The translations under genes were made by a program, and so were the position numbers. From Capsicum annuum (lineage: Eukaryota > Streptophyta > Magnoliopsida > Solanales > Solanaceae), in assembly GCF_002878395.1 (NCBI RefSeq), contig NC_061120.1, positions 113,632,907 to 113,696,906 of the forward strand: DNA of 64,000 bases. The letters are read 5' to 3'. The notes below the pieces were generated by a model. The model was not told the origin of the DNA, made no database searches, and saw nothing but the letters and a program-made list of their open reading frames with translations. Numbering within the stretch: the first letter of the stretch is position 1; each line of letters starts with the position of its first letter. This document shows positions 46,279 to 57,150 of the stretch, one piece after another.

Positions 46279-49200
46279 ATCATTCGTCCTCGAATGATGG
46301 ATACAATGTCGAAGTCTTAAGGGTATGAGATAACGCGGACATGATATGTTCCCTAAGAAAGAATACACTGATCGAAAACATGACTATAAGATTAGAACTA
46401 CTGATTTTTTAAATGCTTATGCCGGACATACATATCCGAGGCATGGAATACATAACTGAATCTACTCATAGGCTGAATTCTCATAATGAATCATGCATAT
46501 CTAATGCATGGATCTGTGACCGAGTTTTTATCATGAATGCATGACTGAATACACTGATAAGCTGAATTTTTCTATTAAACATGCATTTCTAATGCATGCA
46601 TATCTGACTGAACTAACGTATGAACGTATGGCTAAATACGTAATAATAACTAATGTGAAGCTTGTAATAAGAATATATGCATGCAACTGAATGGGGTATC
46701 TCTACCTTGGTACCCTATGTCCCTCTATGAATTCTCAATTCACTAAGATACTAGGAAAACTGAGGCGATGCACAGGGCACCTATGAATTGAATCATAACT
46801 GAACATCTGGAATCTAAATTTAATGCATGATGCATGAACTGGGCTATACTCGTAGCTACTGGTATACTCTATCCTCTAATAGTAGCATGTCTGAGATTTC
46901 AAGTAGCATGAATAAGTGCAAAGACGAGAAAACAAGTCATGCGAATCTGACTGATAAACTGACTTATTGGCCATACAGACTGAGTTATACTACACCCTCA
47001 TACTTAACTGGAGTATCTCTTCAGCATAATTCTCTAAAGAAATTCTAGCAGTAATAGGGAGCCATGAATCTTGGGTATGGATTACACAAGACATCCAACT
47101 GATGAATCACCACATTGACACTACTCTGCAGTTTGGAACATAGGCATATAACTCCTGAATTAGGATAGAATTACAAGGCCTTTTGCATTACAGCTTCTTA
47201 CTTTTAAGCTTAGCATACTTCTGGAATATCACTTAACTATACTATTCTCCTTAAATATCATATTCATTCAACTCAACTTAAAATTCTCATATGAGCATTG
47301 ACAAATCTTTCTACTAATGTCGGAAATAACTTAATCCCTTCGCCGTGATCAAGCCTAACTCTAAGTCTCAAAAATACAACATGCCAGACCATGCTATTAT
47401 TCTAAACCATATTATGCAATCTTCTATATCTCCTTTAAAGATCACATCCTAAGTATAACATGCCTTACCAATTCAATGACTACTCTGAACTCTTACTATG
47501 AAGTCGCTAGCGCATATTGCATTCCTTTACAACAATCTCGACATGTCATTCAAGCCTATATTTTTAACCATATATGAACTTCAAAGAAAACACTCATAAA
47601 GGTATACTTCACATATTCTCTAAACCGCAATCAATATCACTCCCACGAGCTACCCCATGGACATACACATACAAAATTCCACTAACCGTCACATAAATAA
47701 AAACTTGGCCCCAAATCTTACTTCATACTTATGGCTTTATCTAAATAAGCGTACTATGATCTTCCATCAACAAGGAATAATTACTCACCACCATTATCAT
47801 CGCATAAGGAGGAGTCACAAAAAGGTTAGAGTATAAGATCTGGAGGTATGGAATAATACTATATGAAGCTTGACACTCATCTGAGGCCTGAGGAATAGCA
47901 AAACAACAATAGGGACTCACCAAAGCGCTCAGAATTTAGGGTATTCATGGCTATAAGATGAATCTCTCCAATCATTTAGCGTAAAACATGAGTTATGGAA
48001 ATGGAGTACATTATAAAGCGTGAGTACATGACTCTCTATCATATGTATGAACGTGAGCTGATCATGGAACTAAATCATAAAGCATGAGTAGGTATTAGGA
48101 TCACTGAGAAATACTGAGATAGGAATGGGTTGAGATTCACCCTTACTTTTTGATGTTCTATATCATCATGACATCACTACAAGAATCTGAGAGTATTACT
48201 TGGTTATTAGTTTAGTCATCTCCCCCTTAGCTTCAAGCCATCATCTTAAGTTTTTGGGAAATACCTTACTAGACTTTATACTTAACTACACTCACTGCAC
48301 TCTGGGTTCTAAAATATGACAATACAAAAAATTAATAAAACTTAACCCGAAAGACCACATATGAGTGTGGAACACCCACTGCTAAGACTACCTCCTGAGG
48401 CACACTCTATCATTCTGTAACCCCAATAGTGATTATTTATTACTCGAACACTTACTAACTTCGAATCTTCATGAGTATCCTTAAAGTTGAAGTGCACACC
48501 CTCTAGTGCCTCTACTCTTATTACTATTAGCACAACTTTCAAGGACTCGAGCTTAGATTATAACACCTAACATGGGTATCACCAAGTCTTCAATGAGCCA
48601 CTCTATTTCTATCATAGTCTACCAACATAGAAACTTCAAACTTATTTTCCTCTACCATGAGAATCAAGCACATATCAAAAGGCTCAATGCTATCAATCAA
48701 AGGTCCTTAACTTGGCTATTTAGAATACCATATACCATCTAGCTAGTTTTTTTTCACCTAGCAACTCAACGGCACCAGTAGCCACACACAACATGTAATA
48801 GCCTTAGAAAAATACTACAGCTTCATACCACCTTGGGCATACTTCTACATCACATATACAACGTCATACTTCATTATGAATCAAATAAAATTAGGCACTT
48901 GCATACACTGTTCAAGCCTATAGATCACTTCCATATAACTAGTATCATTAACCAAGGAATCATCACATCCACCTCCTTGGCCATCAATTGTTTCAAACTT
49001 AATGTCTAGTGCTAAACATGATTTACAATCAACCTTACAGACAATCCTCACTTAGAAACTATGAAATAAACATCAAGAAAAACTAGTACACTAGGAATTC
49101 ATAACCACAATAATAGATCATGACCTTACGGTTTTCCTTGTCATAGTCCATTAGCACATACTATTTCGACACATCAAGCTTACAAATCTAATCCCACGAA

Positions 49201-50390
49201 ACATGTATTATTAATCTCTTGCCACTATTCATCACTACACCATTTAAATTCAAGTCTATAGTCTAGCATCAATCATTTACAAACAATGAAGATTGCAACA
49301 TAATATAAATATACTAACCCTTCAAATTGAGATATTCTACCCAAATACTTTTAAAATATGCTACATACTTTCTCACAAGTAGTATTAGTTTACAACTACC
49401 AATAAGACGAAGGTTAAGGGGTAAGGTCACATAATAGACATGATAAACCTTAAGCTTATATTATAACCATACAATTTTATCTACTTATACGGCTTTTTCA
49501 CATCACACTTACTCATCCCAATGTGCATTTAGACTACCTTCAGATACCCCATATGACAATAAGTCTATACTTACAACCTACTGGCTAATCTAGACATTTT
49601 CATTCATAGCCTATAAGGGGTTTCTATAACCACCTTAAGTATCCACTCTAGGCTCTTTCTCTATTTTGAAAGGAAGAAAACAAATAACATTCTGAGTCAG
49701 CACTTCCTCTACGGACTACCATACAATTCATAAATGGTACCACCACATTAGTCTACCACCACAAAAGGGTATATCATTCTCAATCAATGGTTATTCAACT
49801 ATAAATATTTAATCAAAAAAGTCACCCTTACTCTGACCTCTAACCTTATAACTTCATATCACAAACTTCTTGGTCTAATTTCACTACCAATAGGTCATGA
49901 CATCGATACACTAACTTATACTACTACTCGGGTGAAAATACAGTTCCAACAAATACAAGAACAACAAGATGAACAACAAATTGCTAGTGAATCAAAATAG
50001 GCCTCACACGGCTTTACTAGACTTTTGTTTTCAACAACACAATGATATCAATATTACAAGAGACAGAAGATTGATACACAATATTCTATGACTCAAGAAT
50101 ACACATCTTACTCTTGTCTTAACTGAACGCCTCATAAGAACGAGGACACAATTTTACACTAGGGAACTCCTCTCCCATCTTTTGTAGAACTTCTAAAATT
50201 TTTGCTAGATAATCAGAGAATATCTGGAAACACCAGAGTGAGGAAGAAATTAGGATAACTTTTCTTTTCATATGGGTGACACCATAGAACGAATTAGAGT
50301 ATGAAGGAGAAGCATTCTAACTCTATAGCACGAACTAGAACCTGAAGAAAGAGAGACATTCCTAAATGCCTTATAGCCTCCTACTTATAA
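46279..50390 (-). other. G4 internal region without coding capacity
   Basis: About 4.1 kb with only short random frames (longest near 60 codons). No zinc knuckle, protease, RT or integrase motif was seen on either strand. The segment 46400-46700 has repeated ATGCAT-rich phrases. The absence of even decayed pol motifs, when equally old neighbours retain them, points to an element that never coded. Confidence 0.6.
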
Positions 50391-50408
50391 GTGTGGCACG
50401 CTACACAC
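50391..50408 (-). other. G4 leader hairpin
   Basis: The minus strand reads GTGTG, loop TAGCGTGC, CACAC: a perfect 5-bp stem and the same 8-base loop as G3. It lies about 70 bases after the primer site. Confidence 0.6.
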
Positions 50409-50465
50409 CCATAAATAAGACTCTACCCGATGCGATTTTGTAGACACCCTAGGACCATGAACCGT

Positions 50466-50477
50466 GCTTTGATACCA
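50466..50477 (-). promoter_or_regulatory. G4 primer-binding site (minus strand)
   Basis: The minus strand reads TGGTATCAAAGC, the initiator-tRNA-Met complement with one change, just inside the 5' LTR. Confidence 0.8.
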
Positions 50478-50481
50478 AGTT

Positions 50482-52802
50482 TGTTACGACCCAAATCGGG
50501 GCCCTGGCCATGATGATCATTCCCGAACCCGAAGGCCCAAAACGCCCTCTGTCTATTCAGTAATTATGCTCATAATTCATATGATCAAAGTAATACGGAA
50601 TAGACATAATAATAAGGAAACATAGTCAACAATTTAAAAAAGTTAAAGGCCTAAAAACATTCCCAACAATATTTAATAAACATCTGTAACAATCTGCGAA
50701 ATCTCTACAGAAATACTATTCGAATAACTAGGATAAGGCCCCCAGAAGACCAAAAGCCACACTGAAATAAATACCTAAATGACTAAGCCTTCTGAAGCAA
50801 AGAAGGATCACCAACCAAACTTTGAGACAACCCTATCTATAGACTCTACTAAGGATCTGGACCCCTAGATTACACCTCAGTACTTGGGAGGAAGAGGGGG
50901 TCAACACAATTGTACTGGCATGCGAAGCAATCCAAAATAGAGTAATTGAACACAGATATATAAAATATGTGAGAGCAAATGTTCATTAAATATTATGCAT
51001 AAAACAGTTTCTGAAAAACACATGGGTACCTTCTGAAAACATGTAACCAGTCTATAAATATCAAAATCTGATCTGTGTATTACTTCTGAATTAGGTGGTA
51101 TGCCCTACAAGTCTGATATTCCACGGGCGATATGGAATCCACCATTGAATCAGCGGGGAAGCCTCTAACCCGAGTATGCCACAAGGGTTAGAGTTCCTGA
51201 ATTTGATATGCCACACGATACATACATCAACGTATAATAATATACTCGAGTCGGCAAACCACGGTTTTAGGCAATGAGTTGCTTGAATTCAAGCCCTCTT
51301 CAGGTAACCACCTAACATCTCTGTATGCCTATTTTTAACCTTTTCTGTACATGTAACATTCTGAATATCTAAAATCATGATAGTCAGAAATGTCTATTAG
51401 TTTGAGTATGATATGGCATTAGTCTGAATTGGTATCGTCATACCAAGACTTGGAAGTCATGATTTTTGAGACATAATACATTAAGATAAATCTTTCATTT
51501 AAAGCATAATTTAGACCACCAAAAACATGCAACTGATATAGAAGATTTTGTGTTTTGAAACTTAAGTCTCAAATCATACAAAAACTTCATCAACATATGG
51601 TGGTCTAGTGCCTTTAGAAAATCCATTCACTCTTTCATTACATGCATTATGAACATTAAACATTTATGCTAGATTCCCTCTTTAGTGATTTAAAACAACC
51701 TTTAAATCATAACAAAAGTTTAATCATCTCATATAGTGCTTTTCAAGGATGCATTGTAAAACAATTCATATGCTATCAGAAATCTGAAAAATATTTAATA
51801 AGAGGGAATTCATCAAAAATCATGCTCTCAACAAGAATTCATTCTTAAATACATGGTTTCATACATTCATATTCTCAAATAACTTTGGGGAAAGATCAAA
51901 AGGCCAAAACAATGATGTTAAAATATTTAATACATGAATATATACATAGATTCAAAAACCCCATTCTAAAACATTATTTTCTATGCCCATGAGAATTTTG
52001 GAAAACCCCGCGTACCTCTATTTCGGAAAATAATGGTGCTTCTTAAAGCCTGTGGATTGGGGATTCTGAATCTCTCTAATCAATTTTGAAAACCCACGGT
52101 TAAATCTTAATTTATTTGGGTTTTTAGTTTGAAACCCTTGGGAGTGTTCTTGAGAATTTTTAGATGAATATGGATGTATTTTGGAGAATAGGGGACTGAA
52201 TTTCGTGTTTATGGATGAATAAGGGTGGGAAAAGGACCATTTTGCCATAAAAATAGAGTGTTTAAGTCACTTAAAACCATAAGATATGCACCGCATATGA
52301 TATCGCATATATTTACATAGGTGCCGCATATGATATCGCCTATATTTATGTAGGTGCCACATATGATATCGTTTATATTTATATAGGCACTGTATATGCT
52401 ATCACATATGCTTTCTAGTGGCTATGTGTGATTGGTTAGACGACGTATACTACTTTAAAAGTCCATAAATTCTTGCTCTGGTGTCGGATTTTAGAAAAAT
52501 TGGTATCATTAGAAAGTTAACTCAAAGACCTATCATTTGACATATAGTAGGCTCTCTAATTCGACATATATAGAGAGTTATGATCAATAAAAGCTCACAA
52601 ATTACAACGTCCCCTAAAACTTAATTGATCGAAATAGTTTCAACTCGTCCTTAAGTTGAAGGACCTTTATGGTCTAAATTCATGCTCAAATGGATTCACA
52701 TACTACGTAAATATGCCAAATTGGCATAGGATTTAAGGCTCTGAGATTATCAACGCATCAGAGTCATGGTTTTTATTCTATCCCAAAATGCGGGCTGTTA
52801 CA
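50482..52802 (-). repeat. G4 5' LTR (2321 bp)
   Basis: On the plus strand it runs from TGTTACGACCC to GCTGTTACA. Inverted repeats include CTCTAACCC/GGGTTAGAG (51163-51193) and the outer TTAGGTGGT/ACCACCTAA pair. It holds four 33-bp tandem units from 52294. Confidence 0.9.
52294..52420. repeat. 33-bp tandem repeat, four units, in G4 5' LTR
   Basis: Units start at 52294, 52327, 52360 and 52393, one more than in the 3' LTR. Confidence 0.8.
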
Positions 52803-52807
52803 CATTA

Positions 52808-53748
52808 ATAGGTGGATGCCTCGATTGATTCACATATAATTAAGTAAATTGATTTAGTAGATCTACCCACCAACCCAGATCTCTTAACTAAATGACCTGC
52901 CCTATTACTTTTCTAACCCATTGTTAGACCTTCGACTTAATGGTTCAGGTGGTTCGGGTGTCTCAGGCTTAACTAGGGATTTATAGGACAACCTAGCCAA
53001 GACCAAATAGTTTTAGGCCAAATTTAGTTACACATGAGTATGTCAGCAGGGAACATCAAGTGTTTGACAGTGGCGTGGCTAAGGCATGACCAGGCAGGTG
53101 AGCTAAGGCTAATCAAGGCTAACGCCGATTTAAGCTAAGGCAAGGTATGTTGCAAAGACGTGGCTAAGACAAAGTAAGTTGGGTCAGGCACAGCTGGGTT
53201 AGGTGGCTTAGGTGCTGACAAGGTAGTGACATGTGCAATTACATAGATTCCCAGGGCCCAAGTGTGAAATTGACATAAGTGTTTTCAAGGATGTGTTGGC
53301 ACTGGACGTGTGCCTTAAATAAGACACAGCTGGGTAATTACAACCACTCTGGACATTGGTAAAGCTTTGTTGTTGTTGTAATTTAAATATGTATGTGAAT
53401 TCAAATTTATCCTAACATTTGGGGATGTCAATTGAATCATGATAGAAATAAAAGTTTCACATGTAACTAGTATATGAATAACATGTGACAAGTTGTGGCT
53501 ATAAATAGGCACAAATAGGTTGTCTTAAGCCAGATTTGACTGTGTTGGTCAGTTGTTTGTTAAGCCTTATTTGTGGTTCTTTGTGGCATGAGTTGAATAT
53601 AAAGTTTGGAATTCAATATTTTATATGCCTATCTATTTAATTTTTTAAGCCTAGGAAAATTAAGTGTTGAGTGGAAAAAGTTCGGGCAAGAGTCATAGCA
53701 CATGTGGTTACCGCATTGGGTTTGATTTAAAAAGTTGACCCTCTGTCA
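52808..53748 (+). repeat. probable 5' LTR of chromovirus G6
   Basis: Ends TGTCA just before a primer-site-like sequence. A TATA box (CTATAAATAG) is at 53499. The motif GCTAAGGC or a close form recurs at least five times between 53070 and 53170. The left end is not certain; TGTTAGACC near 52923 is one candidate. No second LTR is present. Confidence 0.5.
53499..53508 (+). promoter_or_regulatory. TATA box of the G6 LTR
   Basis: CTATAAATAG, with pyrimidine-rich sequence downstream. Confidence 0.5.
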
Positions 53749-53749
53749 A

Positions 53750-53765
53750 TTGGTATTAGAGATTT
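53750..53765 (+). promoter_or_regulatory. G6 primer-binding site, decayed
   Basis: TTGGTATTAGAGATTT; compare TTGGTATCAGAGC of the other elements. Confidence 0.55.
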
Positions 53766-54147
53766 GTGTTGTGTTGGTTAGCGAAATTAACTATGATGGG
53801 TTGCATTAAAAATTGCAATGTTAAAAATGTTGGTTGGCTTTACAGATGATACAGATGAATTGGTTTAAAAAAATCTAACAAGCCACTCCACTCCACCAAA
53901 CTTAAAAATACGGCCATGCCTCAACCAAATATAATAGAAAACCCCATAAAACTTAGCAAATTTAGGAATAATATTAATAATATTTCTCAAAAATGAAATA
54001 CAAGATTATCTTTTTGGGCCTTTGTTTTTCAATTATCATGTATATTTCTAAGTCATGACTCAAATCCATAGCATCAGAACAAAATTGATAGATTATCTTA
54101 TTGGTGTTGACCGTTCATTGGCTGGTCTTGTCTCCTTTAGTTAAACT

Positions 54148-55020
54148 ATGGGTACACAAATTAAGGGTTTTTTGAAGAAAAATAAATATTTAAAGATGGA
54201 GGTGGTGGTCCTTCACCAATCTATTGATGGTTCATTACGTGGTGGTGAAGAATATGCGAAAATTAAAATTTTTGAACCAAAGTACTTTAATGGTGTTCTT
54301 GGTGCCAAGGAACTTGGAAATTTTTTGTGGGACTTAGAGCACTATTTTACTATTGCTTATATGCCTAAAACTAACAAATTGACTATAATAGTTTACTATT
54401 TTAGGACCGATGCATTGCTATGGTGGTGTACAAAGAATGCTGATGATAAAAGTATTGGCGAACCCAAGTGTGATACATGGGACAAAACTGAGCGATGTAA
54501 TTTATGAGAAATTTTTGCCTAGTAACTCATATTGGGTTTCTAGGGACAGACTAAAGGTAGAAATAATTTGGTTCCATATGGGAATATGTGAAGGAATTTT
54601 CATCTTTGATGCTAGATATTCCGAACATGTCTATTAAAGATATGTTGTACAACTTCATTTCTAGAATGCATGGTTGGGCCCAAAATGAACTACATAGGCA
54701 AAAAGTTTAAGATCTATCTAGTGCTATTATAGCGGCAGATGCATTAATTTATTTTTGTTATAACAGTGTTGTCCCTAATCCTGCTCCTTCAAAATTAAAG
54801 AAGAAGGAGAAGGACAAACACTGAAAAAAGGATAATCGTAGGCATGAGGAAAATAATAAAGGCAAAGGAAGGATGGATGCTACTCCGTCTAACCAAAACA
54901 AGCAGACCAGTGAAAAGATCTATTGGACTTGTCAAACACCTTGGCATCAGGCCAGGAACTATCTAATACAAGGCAAGATCAATGAACTTCTAGTCGAAGA
55001 GGAAAAATAAAGTAAGGGAT
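54148..55020 (+). pseudogene. G6 gag, different chromovirus type
   Basis: Open frame 54148-54507: FEPKYFNGVLGAKELGNFLW, LEHYFTIAY, FRTDALLWW and EPKCDTWD. This matches the gag of non-Tekay chromoviruses (Galadriel- or CRM-like, a guess from motif style) and not the G1-G3 gag. It then continues frame-shifted to a lysine-rich end with a weak zinc-knuckle-like IYWTCQTPWHQARN at about 54920-54960. Confidence 0.7.
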
Positions 55021-55780
55021 TGGAAATTTACCTATGTTAACATACTACAATTGTTGAATATGTTGTCTAGCGTGAATATAGCGGAAGTGGAGAAAAATGA
55101 TAATGTAAATAACTTGATTAATATTGGTGAAGGTGTTGATGATTTGTTGAATGCATACAGTTCTTTAATGTACATTATGTGAAAACTGGGGAAAAAAGTG
55201 TTGCATCTATTGTTGATATCAGTGCTACTCACACTTTTGTGACTTCAAAAAATGTGTGGGCACATAGGCTAAAGTGAATACTTGTGCAACAAGGATGAAG
55301 ACTATAAATTCTGCAGTGCAACTAGGATGTGGCATGGCGCTTGTTGTCCCACTGGTCATAAGTTTTGGATTGGAACTCATAACTTGATTGTGGTTTCGTT
55401 TGATGACTTCAATCTTCTGCTTGGGTTTGACTTTATAAAGAAATTCAAGATCACTCAATTTCCTCATTTAGATGGTTTGATGTTTATGGGAAAATAACCC
55501 CAAATTTGTGAATGGTATTCGACCCTTTAATGAGGAAAATAAGATGAAACACTAGAATTATTGTTATGTTATCTGCCATAATTTTTGAAAAAGGTTTGAA
55601 GAAGGGTGAGTATGATTATCTTACTGCCTTGGTTGAAGTAAAGCCTGATGTACAGCTTGAAGTCCCAAATAATGTTGCTAAGTTATTGGTAGAATTCAAG
55701 TATGTCATGCCATCAAAAATGCCTAAAGAGTTGCCTCTAAAAAGGAAAAATGATCATATGACTGATTTGATTCCTGGATA
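55021..55780 (+). pseudogene. G6 protease and linker, broken
   Basis: The active site reads IVDISATHTFVTSKNVWA near 55210-55260, where the usual DTGA is now DISA. Then come frame 55282-55497 with LIVVSFDDFNLLLGFDF and frame 55566-55781 with the linker to RT (VLPSKMPKELP-like). Confidence 0.7.
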
Positions 55781-56442
55781 AATTCCACCGCACGCCTTCC
55801 TTATTGTATGTCTCCATTGAAGTTGGTAGAAAAGAGGAAATAGTTGTCTAAATTGCTTAAGGACAAATTGATCAAGACTTCGAAGGCTTTCTATGTGTCC
55901 CAATTTGTTCTAAAAGAAGCAAGATGGAAGTCTATGTATGTATGTTGACTATCTTGCACTGAACAAAGTAACTGTGAAGAATAAGTATCTGGTGCCTCTG
56001 GTTCAAGAGTTTCTAGATAGGTTATCTAAGACTAATTTCTTTTCTAATTTAAACTTAAGGTCTGGCTATTAGAAAGTCCACATAGCTGGGGGATTCCTCA
56101 AACACCATTTGTTTGACTAGATATGGTAGCATGAATTCCTTGCAATGTCATTTGGGTTTACTGATGCCTCGACTACTTTCTATAACTTAATGGATAATGT
56201 TCTTTACGATTACAATGATGAATTTATAGTTGTTTACTTATATGATATAGTCATTTATAATATAACACTAGAAGATTATTTGATGCATTTGAGAATGGCG
56301 CTGCAACGACTTAAAGAATATCAACTCTATGTCAAGTTGAAAAAAATGAGTTTTATTGTCATGAGATTAAATTTCTGGCTCATTTTGTTAGCAAAAACTA
56401 GGTGTGAGTGGATCCTAAGAACGTGTAAGTTAATATGGATTG
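55781..56442 (+). pseudogene. G6 reverse transcriptase, catalytic Asp lost and 3' end cut off
   Basis: Frame 56145-56531 begins MSFGFTDASTTFYNLMDNVL and has VVYLYDIVIYN where relatives have YLDD, so the first catalytic Asp is Tyr. After a shift, KFLAHFVSKN can be read. The sequence stops at 56442, where an LTR fragment in the opposite direction begins; RNase H and integrase are absent. Confidence 0.8.
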
Positions 56443-57150
56443 TGTCACGACCCAAACCAGGGCCTGGCCGTGAAGGGTATCTCAAGTCCACCGAGGACCA
56501 AAGACCACCCCCTTATTGCCTAGCCAACTAAGATATAACACTCCTAGAAGCGGATAAAATCTGAACATATAACAAAACAAAGAGAGTACTATTTGGGAAA
56601 AGTAGAATTTCCTTCAGACCTTGTATCGCATGGGGACACAACATCTGGAGATCGTTAGTGGGTTGAACACTATCAAGTAACTCAGGGATAAGGATAAAGT
56701 AATGAAAATTCAAAAATCCAGTTCAACTCAATGTGTATGTTTACAAACATGTATGCATACATATATACTTGTATAAAATGTTGGGATAGGGGACAAGGCT
56801 TAGCATATACTTTAAAACTTTAGCTTGGACTGTGTAGCTTAGCAATCATATAATAGTACCCCATGGACTATATAGGCCCTAACTCTCACCCCTAGTTGGG
56901 CCCAGTGCATGTAGCTGCACGAATCGAAGAATAATCTTATATATATATATATATATGCATGGGGGACTCAAACTCCCAACCATATATTGAGGAAATTTAA
57001 GAACCCGATCATATAATTTATTATAGTAGACTCAAACTTCCTAATCATATAATAAGGTAGACTCGAACCACCTGGACACAAGCAAGGGGACTCAAACCCT
57101 AAGCCATTTAGACCCCCTTGCTGTCAAACGCGATTTACAGTTTCGGTCCT
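56443..57150 (-). repeat. inverted LTR fragment (3' half), same family as G5
   Basis: On the plus strand it begins TGTCACGACCCAAACC, the reverse complement of a typical LTR 3' end. The reverse complement of 56480-56960 aligns with 60719-61258 of G5 (for example TGTCCCCAT against TATCCCCAC, and CTAAGC phrases). It breaks off near 57150. Direct repeats of GGACTCAAAC type occur four times at about 56967-57100, and a (TA)n run at about 56940-56957. Confidence 0.65.

Larger units (their letters stand above)
43970..52802 (-). mobile_element. G4: large non-autonomous LTR retrotransposon (LARD-like)
   Basis: 8.83 kb on the minus strand. LTRs of 2293 and 2321 bp, a perfect 5-bp duplication CATTA (43965-43969 and 52803-52807), a tRNA-iMet primer site at the high-coordinate end and a polypurine tract at the low end. 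The 4.2 kb between them has no frame that I can match to gag or pol on either strand. The 60-100 bases after the primer site resemble those of G1-G3, which suggests mobilisation by their proteins. Confidence 0.9.

Noticed and set aside
46279..50390. Possible genes in the G4 interior
   Set aside because: Only short frames on both strands with no domain motifs; composition and order give no support.
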